A DNA stretch of 64,000 nucleotides from an uncultured Prevotellaceae bacterium (GTDB lineage: Bacteria; Bacteroidota; Bacteroidia; Bacteroidales; Muribaculaceae). Of the stretch, positions 9,342-17,596 are shown piece by piece (position 1 is the first letter of the stretch; each line of letters opens with the position of its first letter). The notes beneath the pieces are model-generated. The model did no database searches, was not told where the DNA came from, and saw only the letters and a program-made list of their open reading frames with translations. Location: assembly GCA_900541935.1 (NCBI GenBank), contig UQLZ01000002.1:28712-92711 (forward strand). Direction: 5' to 3'. The translations under genes and the position numbers were made by a program.

Positions 9342-10172
9342 ATGGAAGCTCAAAAGCCTAACAACCCTAAAGCCACTTCGGCTAAAAAAACAACAAAGAA
9401 GGGTGGATTGAATTCACTATTAGTAATCGTACTATGCTTCATTGTATCAGTATTGTTCTATATGTTTGTTCTTGGTGCACCTGAAAACTATGAAAACGGT
9501 CACCCAATTAACTTGATGGGTACAATTCACGAAGGTGGTTTCGTTGTGCCTATTATTCAAGGTCTTTTGATTCTCGTTGTTGTTTTGTCAGTAGAACGTT
9601 TTATCGCTCTTCGCAAAGCAAGAGGCTCTAAGGGTGTTGACAAATTTGTTAAGGATCTTAAGGTTGCTCTTGAAAAGGATAACCTTTCAGAGGCAAAATC
9701 TCTTTGCACAAAGCAAGGTGGTGCTATCGGTAATGCAGTTCTTAGCGCAGTAGAAAAATATGCAGAAATGTCAAATATGAGCGACGCTGCAGTTTCTGCT
9801 CTTAAAAAAGAAGACCGCGTTCTTGCTATCCGCAACGCTCTTGACGAACAAATCAATATGGAAATGCCTACATTGCAACAAAATATGGCTATCATCTTTA
9901 CTAACACTACTCTTGGTACTCTTATGGGTCTATTCGGTACTGTGCTTGGTATGATTAAGTCATTCTCTGCTTTGTCTGCATCTGGTGCTCCTGACTCTGC
10001 TGCACTTTCTACTGGTATTTCTGAAGCCCTTGTAAATACTGCTTCTGGTATTGCAACTGGTGCTCTTGCCGTTATTTCTTACAACTACTTCAGCGCTCAA
10101 ATCGACGACATCACTTACAAAATGAACGAAGCAGGTGCCGTTATCGTTGCTGTTTACGAAGCTAAGAACTAA
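9342..10172 (+). CDS. exbB: ExbB/TolQ/MotA-type proton channel subunit
   Basis: 276 residues of the MotA/TolQ/ExbB family. One helix is at about 25-46, a second at about 66-88, and two C-terminal helices (about 185-210 and 228-250) include the conserved T-L-G-T-L-M-G-L-F-G-T-V-L-G-M pattern and a small-residue-rich last helix (T-A-S-G-I-A-T-G-A-L-A). The extra N-terminal helix is usual for Bacteroidetes ExbB. It energises TonB using the proton (or sodium) motive force. First gene of exbB-exbD-exbD-tonB. Confidence 0.93.
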   Translation: MEAQKPNNPKATSAKKTTKKGGLNSLLVIVLCFIVSVLFYMFVLGAPENYENGHPINLMGTIHEGGFVVPIIQGLLILVVVLSVERFIALRKARGSKGVDKFVKDLKVALEKDNLSEAKSLCTKQGGAIGNAVLSAVEKYAEMSNMSDAAVSALKKEDRVLAIRNALDEQINMEMPTLQQNMAIIFTNTTLGTLMGLFGTVLGMIKSFSALSASGAPDSAALSTGISEALVNTASGIATGALAVISYNYFSAQIDDITYKMNEAGAVIVAVYEAKN

Positions 10173-10212
10173 TTTGTATTAAATTGTTGAAATTATTTAA
10201 AGTAACAACGAA

Positions 10213-10920
10213 ATGGGAAAAGTAGAAGTAAAAAAGAAAAGTCCGTTCATCGATATGACCGCGATGAGTGACGTAACTGTACTTTTGCTTACCTTCTTCA
10301 TGTTGACTTCCACATTCCTTCAAAAAGAACCAACAACAGTAATCACACCGTCTTCAGTTTCTGAAGAAAAGGTGCCAGAACAAAACTTGATTACGGTTCT
10401 TGTTAACCCTGAAGGCAAAGTTTTTATTTCTCTTGCCGGTGACAGGGACTCAACTTTCTCAAGCGAAAAAATGCGCGTAGAGTTGGTTAAGAGTGTGGTT
10501 AGCGAATACAATAAAGTTCACCCGAATGCAAAATTGCAACTTACACAAAAGCAAGTTGACAACTTTGGTTCTACTTATATGTTCGGTTTGCCGATTAAAC
10601 TGCTACCGCAGTGGTTGGATTTGACACAAGAGCAACGTGACGAATTCATTGACCCGAACAAGAATAAGGAAACTGCAGGTATTCCTATCGATATGAATGA
10701 AGATTTAAGCAAACCTAATGACTTCCAAATTTGGATGAGAGCTGCTTACAATCTATCTAATGATAATTTGCAAGGTGCTATCAAAGACGGTAAGGGTATT
10801 GCCATAAAGGCTGACCAAACCACTCCTTATTCTGTAGTACAAGTAGTTATGGATAATCTCCAAACTATGAAGATGAATAAGTTTACTTTGATGACTGCTT
10901 TAAAAACTGAAGGAGAGTAA
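10213..10920 (+). CDS. exbD: ExbD/TolR family protein (first copy)
   Basis: 235 residues. A single helix (about 17-36, S-D-V-T-V-L-L-L-T-F-F-M-L) is preceded by F-I-D-M-T-A-M-S-D, where the helix-proximal Asp is the proton-carrying residue of ExbD. A periplasmic domain follows, longer than in E. coli ExbD. It partners ExbB in the TonB motor. Two bases separate it from the second exbD. Confidence 0.92.
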   Translation: MGKVEVKKKSPFIDMTAMSDVTVLLLTFFMLTSTFLQKEPTTVITPSSVSEEKVPEQNLITVLVNPEGKVFISLAGDRDSTFSSEKMRVELVKSVVSEYNKVHPNAKLQLTQKQVDNFGSTYMFGLPIKLLPQWLDLTQEQRDEFIDPNKNKETAGIPIDMNEDLSKPNDFQIWMRAAYNLSNDNLQGAIKDGKGIAIKADQTTPYSVVQVVMDNLQTMKMNKFTLMTALKTEGE

Positions 10921-10922
10921 TT

Positions 10923-11603
10923 ATGTCAAAGAAAGCAAAAAAATATCAGAAAGAGAAAGACGTTCGCGTTGACTTCACCCCTATGGTGGATATGAACATG
11001 CTTTTGATTACTTTCTTTATGCTTTGTACAACTATGATCAAGTCGCAAACTTTGCAAATCAGTTTGCCATCAAATGAAAAAGTAGAAAAGCAAGAGCAAA
11101 ATAAAGTTAAGCAGTCTGAGGCTATTACAATTATTCTTGATAGCGAACTTAATAAAGATGGTGTGCCTACAAAGGACTTCGTTTACTATTATGAAGGTAT
11201 TCCTAATATTGAAGATGCCAACAAAGACGGTATTATCGATAATAACAATATGCAGGAGATTCAATTCCTTCCTAATGCAAACGGTAAGGCTCAAGGCATT
11301 CGTGCTGTCCTTCGCGATCGCAACAAACAAGTTGTGAAAAAAATTGACGAATTGAAAGCACGTTGGAAAAGTAAAGAGATCACCGATGAGCAATATCAAG
11401 CTCAGGCGAAATCTATCCGTGGAGACTCTACTCTTAAGCGTCCGGTAGTTATTATTAAGGCTACTCCGAATGCAAGTTATGCGAGTCTTGTTACTGCACT
11501 TGATGAAATGCAAATCAACAATATCAGCCGTTATCAGATTGATCGTATCAATGGTACTGACTCTGCTATGATGTCTGAGTTCTTGAAAGCACGTGTTAAA
11601 TAA
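10923..11603 (+). CDS. exbD: ExbD/TolR family protein (second copy)
   Basis: 226 residues, paralogous to the preceding gene, with V-D-F-T-P-M-V-D-M-N-M-L-L-I at the start of the single helix; the membrane Asp is conserved. The periplasmic part is lysine-rich and ends in A-R-V-K. Bacteroidetes often encode two ExbD proteins with one ExbB, consistent with a heteromeric motor. Twenty bases of non-SD leader and a start-site choice lie between it and tonB. Confidence 0.92.
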   Translation: MSKKAKKYQKEKDVRVDFTPMVDMNMLLITFFMLCTTMIKSQTLQISLPSNEKVEKQEQNKVKQSEAITIILDSELNKDGVPTKDFVYYYEGIPNIEDANKDGIIDNNNMQEIQFLPNANGKAQGIRAVLRDRNKQVVKKIDELKARWKSKEITDEQYQAQAKSIRGDSTLKRPVVIIKATPNASYASLVTALDEMQINNISRYQIDRINGTDSAMMSEFLKARVK

Positions 11604-11657
11604 GTGGATGTGGGTCGATATTAATTGGAAATATTAAAATCAGAAAGGAATTTAATT

Positions 11658-12521
11658 ATGGCAAAGAATGTAGATCTTACATCAAAAGCATGGTGCGATG
11701 TTGTATTTGCAGCGAGAAATAAAGACTTTGGTGCATACCAGTTACGTCTTGATTCAAAACCTCGTCACCTAAAGGCATTTATCATAACTTTGATTTCTGT
11801 TGTTGCTATTATGATTATTGCTCTTTCTTATTTGAAAGTAAGTCAAATCATAGCAGAAAAGCAGATCAAAGACCAGGCTGCTCAGGAATTGGTTGCAGTT
11901 GACTTGTCGGCTGAAGAAGATACTGAAGAACCTGAAGAAGTTGAGGCTAAACTTGAAATGCCTGAAGAGCAAGCTCTTCCTGAAGAAATTCTTAATACTG
12001 TTAAGGTAACAGAACTCCTTATTGCTCCAGACGAAGAAGTTAAGGCTGAGGATGAAATCAAGAGCCAGGATGAGTTGAAAGAAACTCAAACTGCATTTGG
12101 TCAAACTGACTTTGATAAAGGTACTGATGACCGTAATGTTGTTCGCGAACACAAGCAAGAAATCATCGTTGAGAAAAAGGTTGAGGTAGAGCCTGAAAAG
12201 GTGTTTACTGCTGTAGAGCAAATGCCTCAATTCCCTGGTGGTGATGCTGAATTGATGAAGTTCTTGTCAAAGAACATCAAGTATCCGACAATGGCAATGG
12301 AAAACAATATCCAAGGTCGTGTAATTGTTCAATTCGTCGTTACTAAAACAGGTGCTATCGGTGAAGTTAAAGTTGTAAGAAGCGTTGACCGCGACCTTGA
12401 CCGTGAAGCTGTACGTGTTTGTAAATCTCTTCCGAAATTTACTCCGGGTAAGATGAACGGACAGGCTGTTAACGTTTGGTACACTCTTCCTGTAAGTTTT
12501 AAACTTCAAGGTGTTAACTAA
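11658..12521 (+). CDS. tonB: TonB energy-transducing protein
   Basis: 287 residues. I chose the ATG at 11658 because AGAAAGGA lies 9-16 bases upstream and the protein then starts M-A-K-N-V-D-L-T-S-K-A-W, the usual Bacteroidetes TonB start; a longer frame back to a TTG at 11625 adds residues with no family support. A membrane helix at about 35-57 is followed by a Glu-rich, not Pro-rich, periplasmic linker (about 75-180) and a C-terminal TonB domain (about 195-287) with F-P-G-G, Y-P and G-R-V-I-V-Q-F motifs. It passes energy to outer-membrane receptors. Confidence 0.94.
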   Translation: MAKNVDLTSKAWCDVVFAARNKDFGAYQLRLDSKPRHLKAFIITLISVVAIMIIALSYLKVSQIIAEKQIKDQAAQELVAVDLSAEEDTEEPEEVEAKLEMPEEQALPEEILNTVKVTELLIAPDEEVKAEDEIKSQDELKETQTAFGQTDFDKGTDDRNVVREHKQEIIVEKKVEVEPEKVFTAVEQMPQFPGGDAELMKFLSKNIKYPTMAMENNIQGRVIVQFVVTKTGAIGEVKVVRSVDRDLDREAVRVCKSLPKFTPGKMNGQAVNVWYTLPVSFKLQGVN

Positions 12522-12541
12522 TCTGTTTATTCAGATATTAG

Positions 12542-12577
12542 AAAAAGATGCATCTTTTGATGCATCTTTTTCTTTTT
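12542..12577 (+). terminator. Strong intrinsic terminator after tonB
   Basis: A perfect 13-bp inverted repeat (12542-12554 and 12559-12571) with a TTTT loop is followed by CTTTTTG. It is 20 bases past the tonB stop. Confidence 0.9.
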
Positions 12578-12586
12578 GTACATTTG
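12556..12586 (+). promoter_or_regulatory. Promoter for UDG-like gene, starting inside the tonB terminator
   Basis: TTTG at 12556-12559, a 19-base spacer and TACATTTG at 12579-12586 match the consensus. The -33 element is formed by the terminator loop and first stem base. The start would be near 12590, about 45 bases before the gene. Confidence 0.6.
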
Positions 12587-12634
12587 ATTATTATAACTAC
12601 AAATTTTGTATTTTGTTGAACCAATGCTACAATT

Positions 12635-13201
12635 ATGAAAATAGAGAAACATCCCTTTCAGCCCTATATTTCTCCGCATGCTAAGGTCCTTTTTCTTGGG
12701 ACTTTTCCTCCCCAACAGAAGAGGTGGTCTATGGATTTCTATTATCCGAATTGGACTAATGACTTTTGGAGGATAATGGGCTTGTTGTTTTATGATGACA
12801 AAGATTATTTTTGTATTCGTGATGAGAAAACTTTTGATTTGGTCAAGATAAAAGATTTTCTGGATTCACGAGGCATAGCTCTGTCTGATACTGCGAAGGA
12901 GGTGATAAGGTTAAAGGATAACGCTTCTGATAAGTTCTTGGAAATAGTAACGCCTTTAGATTTGGACTTTTTCTTCAATGAATGTCCGGAATTGGTTATG
13001 TTAGTCACTACAGGGGAAAAAGCTGCAAGTGTTATTTCGTCAATTACAGAATCAGCCTTGCCTTCAATGGGGGAGTGTTTTAACGTCATTTATAAGGGTA
13101 GGGAATTTAAGCATTTTAGAATGCCATCAACTTCGCGAGCATATCCTCTTGCCCTGAATCAAAAGGCAGAATATTATGAGAAGGTTTTCAAAAATCTATG
13201 A
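12635..13201 (+). CDS. Uracil-DNA glycosylase superfamily protein
   Basis: 188 residues. The motif L-F-L-G-T-F-P-P-Q-Q near residue 23-32 matches the catalytic/phosphate loop region of UDG-fold proteins, and L-V-T-T-G-E-K-A near 125 and M-P-S-T-S-R-A near 170 match the C-terminal loop. The family includes mismatch and uracil glycosylases, and a Bacteroidetes-specific branch of unknown substrate. A repair role is inferred from the fold only. It has its own promoter and stands alone between tonB and dedA. Confidence 0.75.
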   Translation: MKIEKHPFQPYISPHAKVLFLGTFPPQQKRWSMDFYYPNWTNDFWRIMGLLFYDDKDYFCIRDEKTFDLVKIKDFLDSRGIALSDTAKEVIRLKDNASDKFLEIVTPLDLDFFFNECPELVMLVTTGEKAASVISSITESALPSMGECFNVIYKGREFKHFRMPSTSRAYPLALNQKAEYYEKVFKNL

Positions 13202-13245
13202 CCTGTATATTTTCTGTGATTCATAATAATTTAAAGTCTTATTTA

Positions 13246-13277
13246 TTTGTGTTTGCCCTCGCCTTGCACTATCTTTG
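13246..13277 (+). promoter_or_regulatory. Promoter for the dedA-rpe-dgt-TIR run
   Basis: TTTG at 13246-13249, a 20-base spacer and TATCTTTG at 13270-13277. This is a very good match to the Bacteroidetes consensus; the predicted start near 13282 gives a leader of about 80 bases. No other comparable promoter was seen before the TIR gene ends, so the seven genes may share this transcript. Confidence 0.7.
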
Positions 13278-13360
13278 TATAAGATAGGCTATGGCTATCA
13301 ATCATTTTGATTTGTAGCCTAAATGGCTTAATATATTTTTTGAAGCAATTGTTTTTATTT

Positions 13361-13996
13361 ATGGATATTACATCATTATTTTTATGGGTAGAAGCCCATT
13401 TGAATTATTTTTGGATAACAGTTTTGATGGCTGTTGAGAGTAGTTTCATTCCTTTCCCGTCAGAAGTAGTTGTTCCTCCGGCTGCATATTTTGCATCTAC
13501 TCCGGGCTCTAATCTTAATATTTACCTTGTTGTCGTTTTTGCTACTTTAGGTGCAATAATTGGTGCTTTGGTAAATTATTATTTGGCTGTCTGGATTGGA
13601 AGACCTTTGGTGTACAAGTTTGCAAATAGTCGCTTTGGTCACATGTGTCTTATTAACGAGGACAAAGTAATTAAAGCAGAGCAATATTTTGACAGGCATG
13701 GTGCGGTTTCTACCTTCATTGGCCGTTTGATTCCAGCTGTCCGTCAGTTGATTTCAATACCAGCGGGTTTGGCAAGAATGAATCTGGGCAAGTTTGTGTT
13801 ATATACAAGCTTAGGTGCTGGTATTTGGAATGCTGTTCTTGCAGCGTTGGGATTTTGGTTGAGTACATTTGTTCCTAGAGAAGATCTTATCAAAAATATT
13901 GAGCATTATAATCAGTATTTGACATGGTTTGGCTACGGAATCGGCGTAGTTGTCATTATGTTTATTTTATATCACGCTTTAAAAAAGAAAAAATAA
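13361..13996 (+). CDS. DedA family membrane protein
   Basis: 211 residues from the ATG at 13361; an in-frame upstream start at 13307 would add 18 hydrophobic residues with no family match. It shows the DedA signature V-E-S-S-F-I-P-F-P-S-E-V-V near residue 25-37 and F-I-G-R-L-I-P-A-V-R-Q-L near 120, with membrane and reentrant helices. DedA proteins act in membrane homeostasis, some as undecaprenyl-phosphate or phospholipid flippases. Its stop codon overlaps the rpe start by one base (TAATG), so the two are translationally coupled. Confidence 0.9.
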   Translation: MDITSLFLWVEAHLNYFWITVLMAVESSFIPFPSEVVVPPAAYFASTPGSNLNIYLVVVFATLGAIIGALVNYYLAVWIGRPLVYKFANSRFGHMCLINEDKVIKAEQYFDRHGAVSTFIGRLIPAVRQLISIPAGLARMNLGKFVLYTSLGAGIWNAVLAALGFWLSTFVPREDLIKNIEHYNQYLTWFGYGIGVVVIMFILYHALKKKK

Positions 13997-14640
13997 TGAA
14001 AGTATCACCTTCTCTGTTATCTGCAGATTTTTGCAACCTTTCCAATGATATCGAAATGATAAATGCCAGCGAGGCAGATTACCTGCATCTTGATATAATG
14101 GATGGCGTTTTTGTGCCTAATATTTCGTTCGGATTCCCTGTTGTCAAGAATTTGAAGAATATATGCACCAAGCCTCTTGATGTTCATTTGATGATTGTAG
14201 AGCCGCAGAAATTCATTAAAGAGGTAAAAGGTATTGGTGCTGAATTTATGAATGTCCATTATGAAGCGTGCACTCACCTTTCTCGAGTTGTCCAGCAAAT
14301 TAAAGAGTCTGGTATGAAAGCAGGGGTTACGATTAATCCAGCAACTCCTGTTTGTGTACTTGAGGATATTATCGCGGAAATTGATTTAGCGTTGATAATG
14401 TCGGTCAATCCTGGTTTTGGTGGACAGAAATTCATTGACAATTCGGTTAAAAAAGTACGTCAGTTGAGAGAACTTGTTGACCGTTCTAATTCAAAAGCAT
14501 TAATTGAAGTAGATGGGGGGGTTAACGATGTTACAGGCAAAATGCTAAAAGAAGCCGGTGCAGATATTCTGGTTGCTGGCAACTATGTCTTTGGGGCAGA
14601 GAATCCCTTAGAGAAAATTTCTGCATTAAAGAACTTATAG
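13996..14640 (+). CDS. rpe: Ribulose-phosphate 3-epimerase
   Basis: 214 residues from the ATG at 13996, which overlaps the dedA stop. Complete TIM-barrel epimerase motifs: L-S-A-D-F, H-L-D-I-M-D-G-V-F-V-P-N near 34, V-H-Y-E near 92, M-S-V-N-P-G-F-G-G-Q near 137 and V-D-G-G-V-N near 173. It interconverts ribulose-5-phosphate and xylulose-5-phosphate in the pentose phosphate pathway. An upstream in-frame start at 13924 would run far inside dedA and is rejected. Confidence 0.96.
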   Translation: MKVSPSLLSADFCNLSNDIEMINASEADYLHLDIMDGVFVPNISFGFPVVKNLKNICTKPLDVHLMIVEPQKFIKEVKGIGAEFMNVHYEACTHLSRVVQQIKESGMKAGVTINPATPVCVLEDIIAEIDLALIMSVNPGFGGQKFIDNSVKKVRQLRELVDRSNSKALIEVDGGVNDVTGKMLKEAGADILVAGNYVFGAENPLEKISALKNL

Positions 14641-14665
14641 TATAATCTATTGTATAGTGGGAGTT

Positions 14666-16018
14666 ATGGACGGACAAGAAAGTTTTGATGTTTCTATGCA
14701 TTGGGAGCGGTTGATATGCAGTAAGCGTCTTGGTTTAGAGCGTTACCGCAGTTCATCGGTTCAGACGCGTAGCGATTTCCAGCGAGATTTTGACCGGTTG
14801 GTCTTTTCATCACCTTTCCGACGCATGCAGAATAAGACGCAGGTATTTCCTTTACCTGGCAGTATCTTCGTCCATAACCGACTGACTCATAGTCTTGAAG
14901 TTTCCAGTGTTGGTAAGTCGTTGGCAAATGAGGTGCAATTAATGCTTATGCCAAAGTATGCAGGAGTAGAGGCTGGAAACAAGTTGTCACACATAGTTGA
15001 AATTGTTGGAGCAGCATGTTTGGCTCATGACATGGGAAATCCTCCTTTTGGTCATTCTGGCGAAAGAACTATTGCTACCTATTTTTCGGAAGGAAATGGT
15101 TTGGCTGTTAAACCGTTGCTTTCAGAAGAAGAATGGAGTGATTTGGTTAATTTTGATGGAAATGCCAATTCATTCCGTCTTCTTGCTCATCAGTTCCGAG
15201 GCCGTCGTGAAGGAGGGTTGGCGATGACTTATTCAACGCTTGCTTCAATTGTAAAATATCCCTATGTATCATCTAAATCGGTAAAGAAAGGCAAGTTCGG
15301 TTTCTTTACTTCTGAAGTCGATTGTTTTGAGATGGTAGCAAGAGAGTTGGGGATCATAAAAAAATCGGAGCATGTGTATGCTCGTCATCCGTTGGTATAT
15401 TTGATGGAGGCTGCGGATGATATCTGTTATCAGATAATGGATATTGAAGATGCTCATAAGTTGAAAATTTTGGACTGTGCAACTGTTATTTCTCTATTTA
15501 TGGATTATTTTCCAGATGATAGAAAGGAGAAAATGCAGCGTGTTGTTGATATGAATGAAGATGACAACGAAAAGGTTGCATATTTGCGTTCCTGTGTGAT
15601 TGGAGAGCTTGTTTCAGAATGTGCGAGAGTATTTGTTGATAATGAAGATAAGATTCTACGTGGAGAGTTTGAAGGTTGTCTTATTGAACATATTTCAGAT
15701 ATTCCAAATAATGGGTATGAGAAATGCTCTGAAACAGCATGGAATAAAATTTATAATTCGTCAGATGTTGTTGATATTGAATTGGCTGGTAATCAAATTA
15801 TAACATTTCTTCTTGATAGGCTTATGGACGCAGTGCTTAATCCTGATAAGAATTATTCACGATTGCTTTTGAGTAGGATTCCACATCAGTATGATACAGC
15901 AGCACCTACAATATATGGAAAAATTCAGTCAGTATTAGACCATATTTCAGGGATGACGGATGTATATGCTCTTGACTTGTTTAGAAAACTTAATGGATTA
16001 AGCCTGCCGGCTGTTTAG
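14666..16018 (+). CDS. dgt: dGTP triphosphohydrolase (HD domain)
   Basis: 450 residues from ATG 14666; a GTG at 14657 is an alternative. The HD-domain metal ligands are visible: N-R-L-T-H-S-L-E-V near 75, L-A-H-D-M-G-N-P-P-F-G-H near 117, and Y-L-M-E-A-A-D-D-I near 250. R-R-M-Q-N-K-T-Q-V near 55 is typical of dGTPases. It cleaves dGTP to deoxyguanosine and triphosphate, affecting dNTP pools. Twenty-five bases after rpe and 12 bases before the TPM gene. dGTPases of this family are known to act in phage defence in some bacteria, but a housekeeping role next to rpe is equally plausible. Confidence 0.92.
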   Translation: MDGQESFDVSMHWERLICSKRLGLERYRSSSVQTRSDFQRDFDRLVFSSPFRRMQNKTQVFPLPGSIFVHNRLTHSLEVSSVGKSLANEVQLMLMPKYAGVEAGNKLSHIVEIVGAACLAHDMGNPPFGHSGERTIATYFSEGNGLAVKPLLSEEEWSDLVNFDGNANSFRLLAHQFRGRREGGLAMTYSTLASIVKYPYVSSKSVKKGKFGFFTSEVDCFEMVARELGIIKKSEHVYARHPLVYLMEAADDICYQIMDIEDAHKLKILDCATVISLFMDYFPDDRKEKMQRVVDMNEDDNEKVAYLRSCVIGELVSECARVFVDNEDKILRGEFEGCLIEHISDIPNNGYEKCSETAWNKIYNSSDVVDIELAGNQIITFLLDRLMDAVLNPDKNYSRLLLSRIPHQYDTAAPTIYGKIQSVLDHISGMTDVYALDLFRKLNGLSLPAV

Positions 16019-16030
16019 AATATTTTGTTT

Positions 16031-17290
16031 ATGAAAAATTATATAGTATCGCTTATTGCAGTTTTTGCAACATTTTTGCTTTCTTCGTACACAGTAGAAG
16101 AAATTCCCAACGTTCATATTAAGGATAAAACCCAGTATGTCACCAATCCAGATAACTTAATAAGTCAGCAAACCGTTGCGGGATTAAATAATATTATTTC
16201 TAATGTTTGGCAAACAACATCAGCGGAAATGGTTGTTGTTATAGTAAAGACTATTGGAAATGAGGAGATTAATGATTTTGCAACAAGATTATATGAACAT
16301 TGGGGTATAGGCAAAAAAGACAAAAGTAATGGTGTGCTTATTTTTGTAGTGGATGATCAGCGACAGGCTGTTATTCGCACTGGTTATGGCACGGAAGGGC
16401 TTTTGCCTGATGTTATATGCGGGCGAATTATTCGTAACTTAATGGCACCCGAATTTAAAAAGGGCAACTATGACCAGGGGTTGCTTAATGCTGTTACATA
16501 TATGCATAAAATCTTGACAACTCCGGGTGCTATTGATGAGTTGAAGTCAAATTATAAAAACGATAGACCGCAGAAGAAAGGTGGAGTTAGCAATATCGTT
16601 TTCCTCGCAATGCTTGTCTGTGGCGGTTTGTCGGCTATTTTGCTAATGGTGGTAATTAATACGGCGATAAATAACCGCAAGAAGAATTATTTTGAAAAAT
16701 ATATAGCGATTAAGCCATATTGGTTACCGTCATTGATTCTCGGTTTCCTTTCTGTTGGAGTAGGATTTATTGTAACGGCAGTAATTTGGTTAATGTTAAA
16801 TAGTTACAGAAACCACAAGCGCAAGTGTCCTAACTGTGACGGTAAAATGAGAAAACTATCTGAAGAAGAGGATAATATGTATCTTAAACCGGCACAAGAT
16901 TTGGAAGAGAAATTGAAGTCTGTTGACTATGATGTTTGGCTGTGTGAAACATGTGGAGAAACGGATATTTACCCGTTTGTAAATAAGGATTCAGCATATA
17001 AAGAGTGCCCACGATGCCATGCAATGGCATTGTATTGTGTTTGTGACAGAGTTATGGTTCAGCCAAATTCTTACAGACAAGGTGTGGGTGTCAGAACATT
17101 TAAATGCCTGAATTGTGGTGATGAGAATAATATAAACTATAATATAGAAAAAACAGCAGATCCAACAGGAGCAATTGTTGCAGGAACTATCCTCGGAAGC
17201 CTTGGAGGAAGAGGCGGAGGTGGCTCGTTTGGAGGTGGCTCGTTTGGAGGCGGTATGACTGGAGGCGGCGGTGCTTCTGGAGGCTGGTAA
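16031..17290 (+). CDS. TPM-domain membrane protein with zinc-ribbon modules and Gly-rich tail
   Basis: 419 residues from ATG 16031. Order: signal-like helix (1-20), a TPM (TLP18.3/Psb32/MOLO-1, YgcG-like) domain at about 30-165 with Y-V-T-N-P-D-N-L, D-F-A-T-R-L-Y-E-H-W-G-I-G and R-T-G-Y-G-T-E-G motifs, two membrane helices (about 190-215 and 232-258), then four zinc-ribbon-like Cys pairs (C-P-N-C, C-E-T-C, C-P-R-C with C-V-C, C-L-N-C) and a tail of G-G-G-S-F repeats ending G-G-W. The TPM fold is linked to membrane repair and phosphatase-like activities; the role here is unknown. Tightly spaced before the RyR genes. Confidence 0.82.
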   Translation: MKNYIVSLIAVFATFLLSSYTVEEIPNVHIKDKTQYVTNPDNLISQQTVAGLNNIISNVWQTTSAEMVVVIVKTIGNEEINDFATRLYEHWGIGKKDKSNGVLIFVVDDQRQAVIRTGYGTEGLLPDVICGRIIRNLMAPEFKKGNYDQGLLNAVTYMHKILTTPGAIDELKSNYKNDRPQKKGGVSNIVFLAMLVCGGLSAILLMVVINTAINNRKKNYFEKYIAIKPYWLPSLILGFLSVGVGFIVTAVIWLMLNSYRNHKRKCPNCDGKMRKLSEEEDNMYLKPAQDLEEKLKSVDYDVWLCETCGETDIYPFVNKDSAYKECPRCHAMALYCVCDRVMVQPNSYRQGVGVRTFKCLNCGDENNINYNIEKTADPTGAIVAGTILGSLGGRGGGGSFGGGSFGGGMTGGGGASGGW

Positions 17291-17302
17291 TAAATCTTAA
17301 AA

Positions 17303-17587
17303 ATGTATAATCCAAAACCATTAGATACAGATAGTATAATCCTTTCTCCAGAATTGAAAGAACTGGTAGAGGTGTTGGCTAAGAATGTCCATGAAGTGTG
17401 GGCTGAAAGTAGAATTAGACAGGGGTGGAAATATGGAAAAGATAGGGATGATAATAATAAATTACACCCTTGTCTGGTCCCGTATGAGAAATTGTCGGAA
17501 ATAGAGAAAGATTATGACCGCAACACGGCGATGCAAACTCTAAGAGTTATAGGAAAACTTGGCTTTAAGATAGTCAAAGACAAATGA
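17303..17587 (+). CDS. Stand-alone RyR-domain protein
   Basis: 94 residues, nearly all one RyR (ryanodine-receptor) repeat: E-L-V-E-V-L-A-K-N-V-H-E-V-W-A near 19-33, G-W-K-Y-G-K-D-R-D-D near 40-49, H-P-C-L-V-P-Y-E-K-L near 54-63 and E-K-D-Y-D-R-N-T near 67-74. The RyR repeat is named from the animal calcium-release channel; bacterial copies are usually of unknown ligand. Twelve bases after the TPM gene and 9 before the RyR-tailed channel, which suggests a shared ligand or a regulatory subunit. Confidence 0.88.
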   Translation: MYNPKPLDTDSIILSPELKELVEVLAKNVHEVWAESRIRQGWKYGKDRDDNNKLHPCLVPYEKLSEIEKDYDRNTAMQTLRVIGKLGFKIVKDK

Positions 17588-17596
17588 TATTAGCGT

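Noticed and set aside
11070..11513. 147-codon minus-strand frame opposite the second exbD
   Set aside because: Shadow of exbD; low-complexity composition and no start signal.
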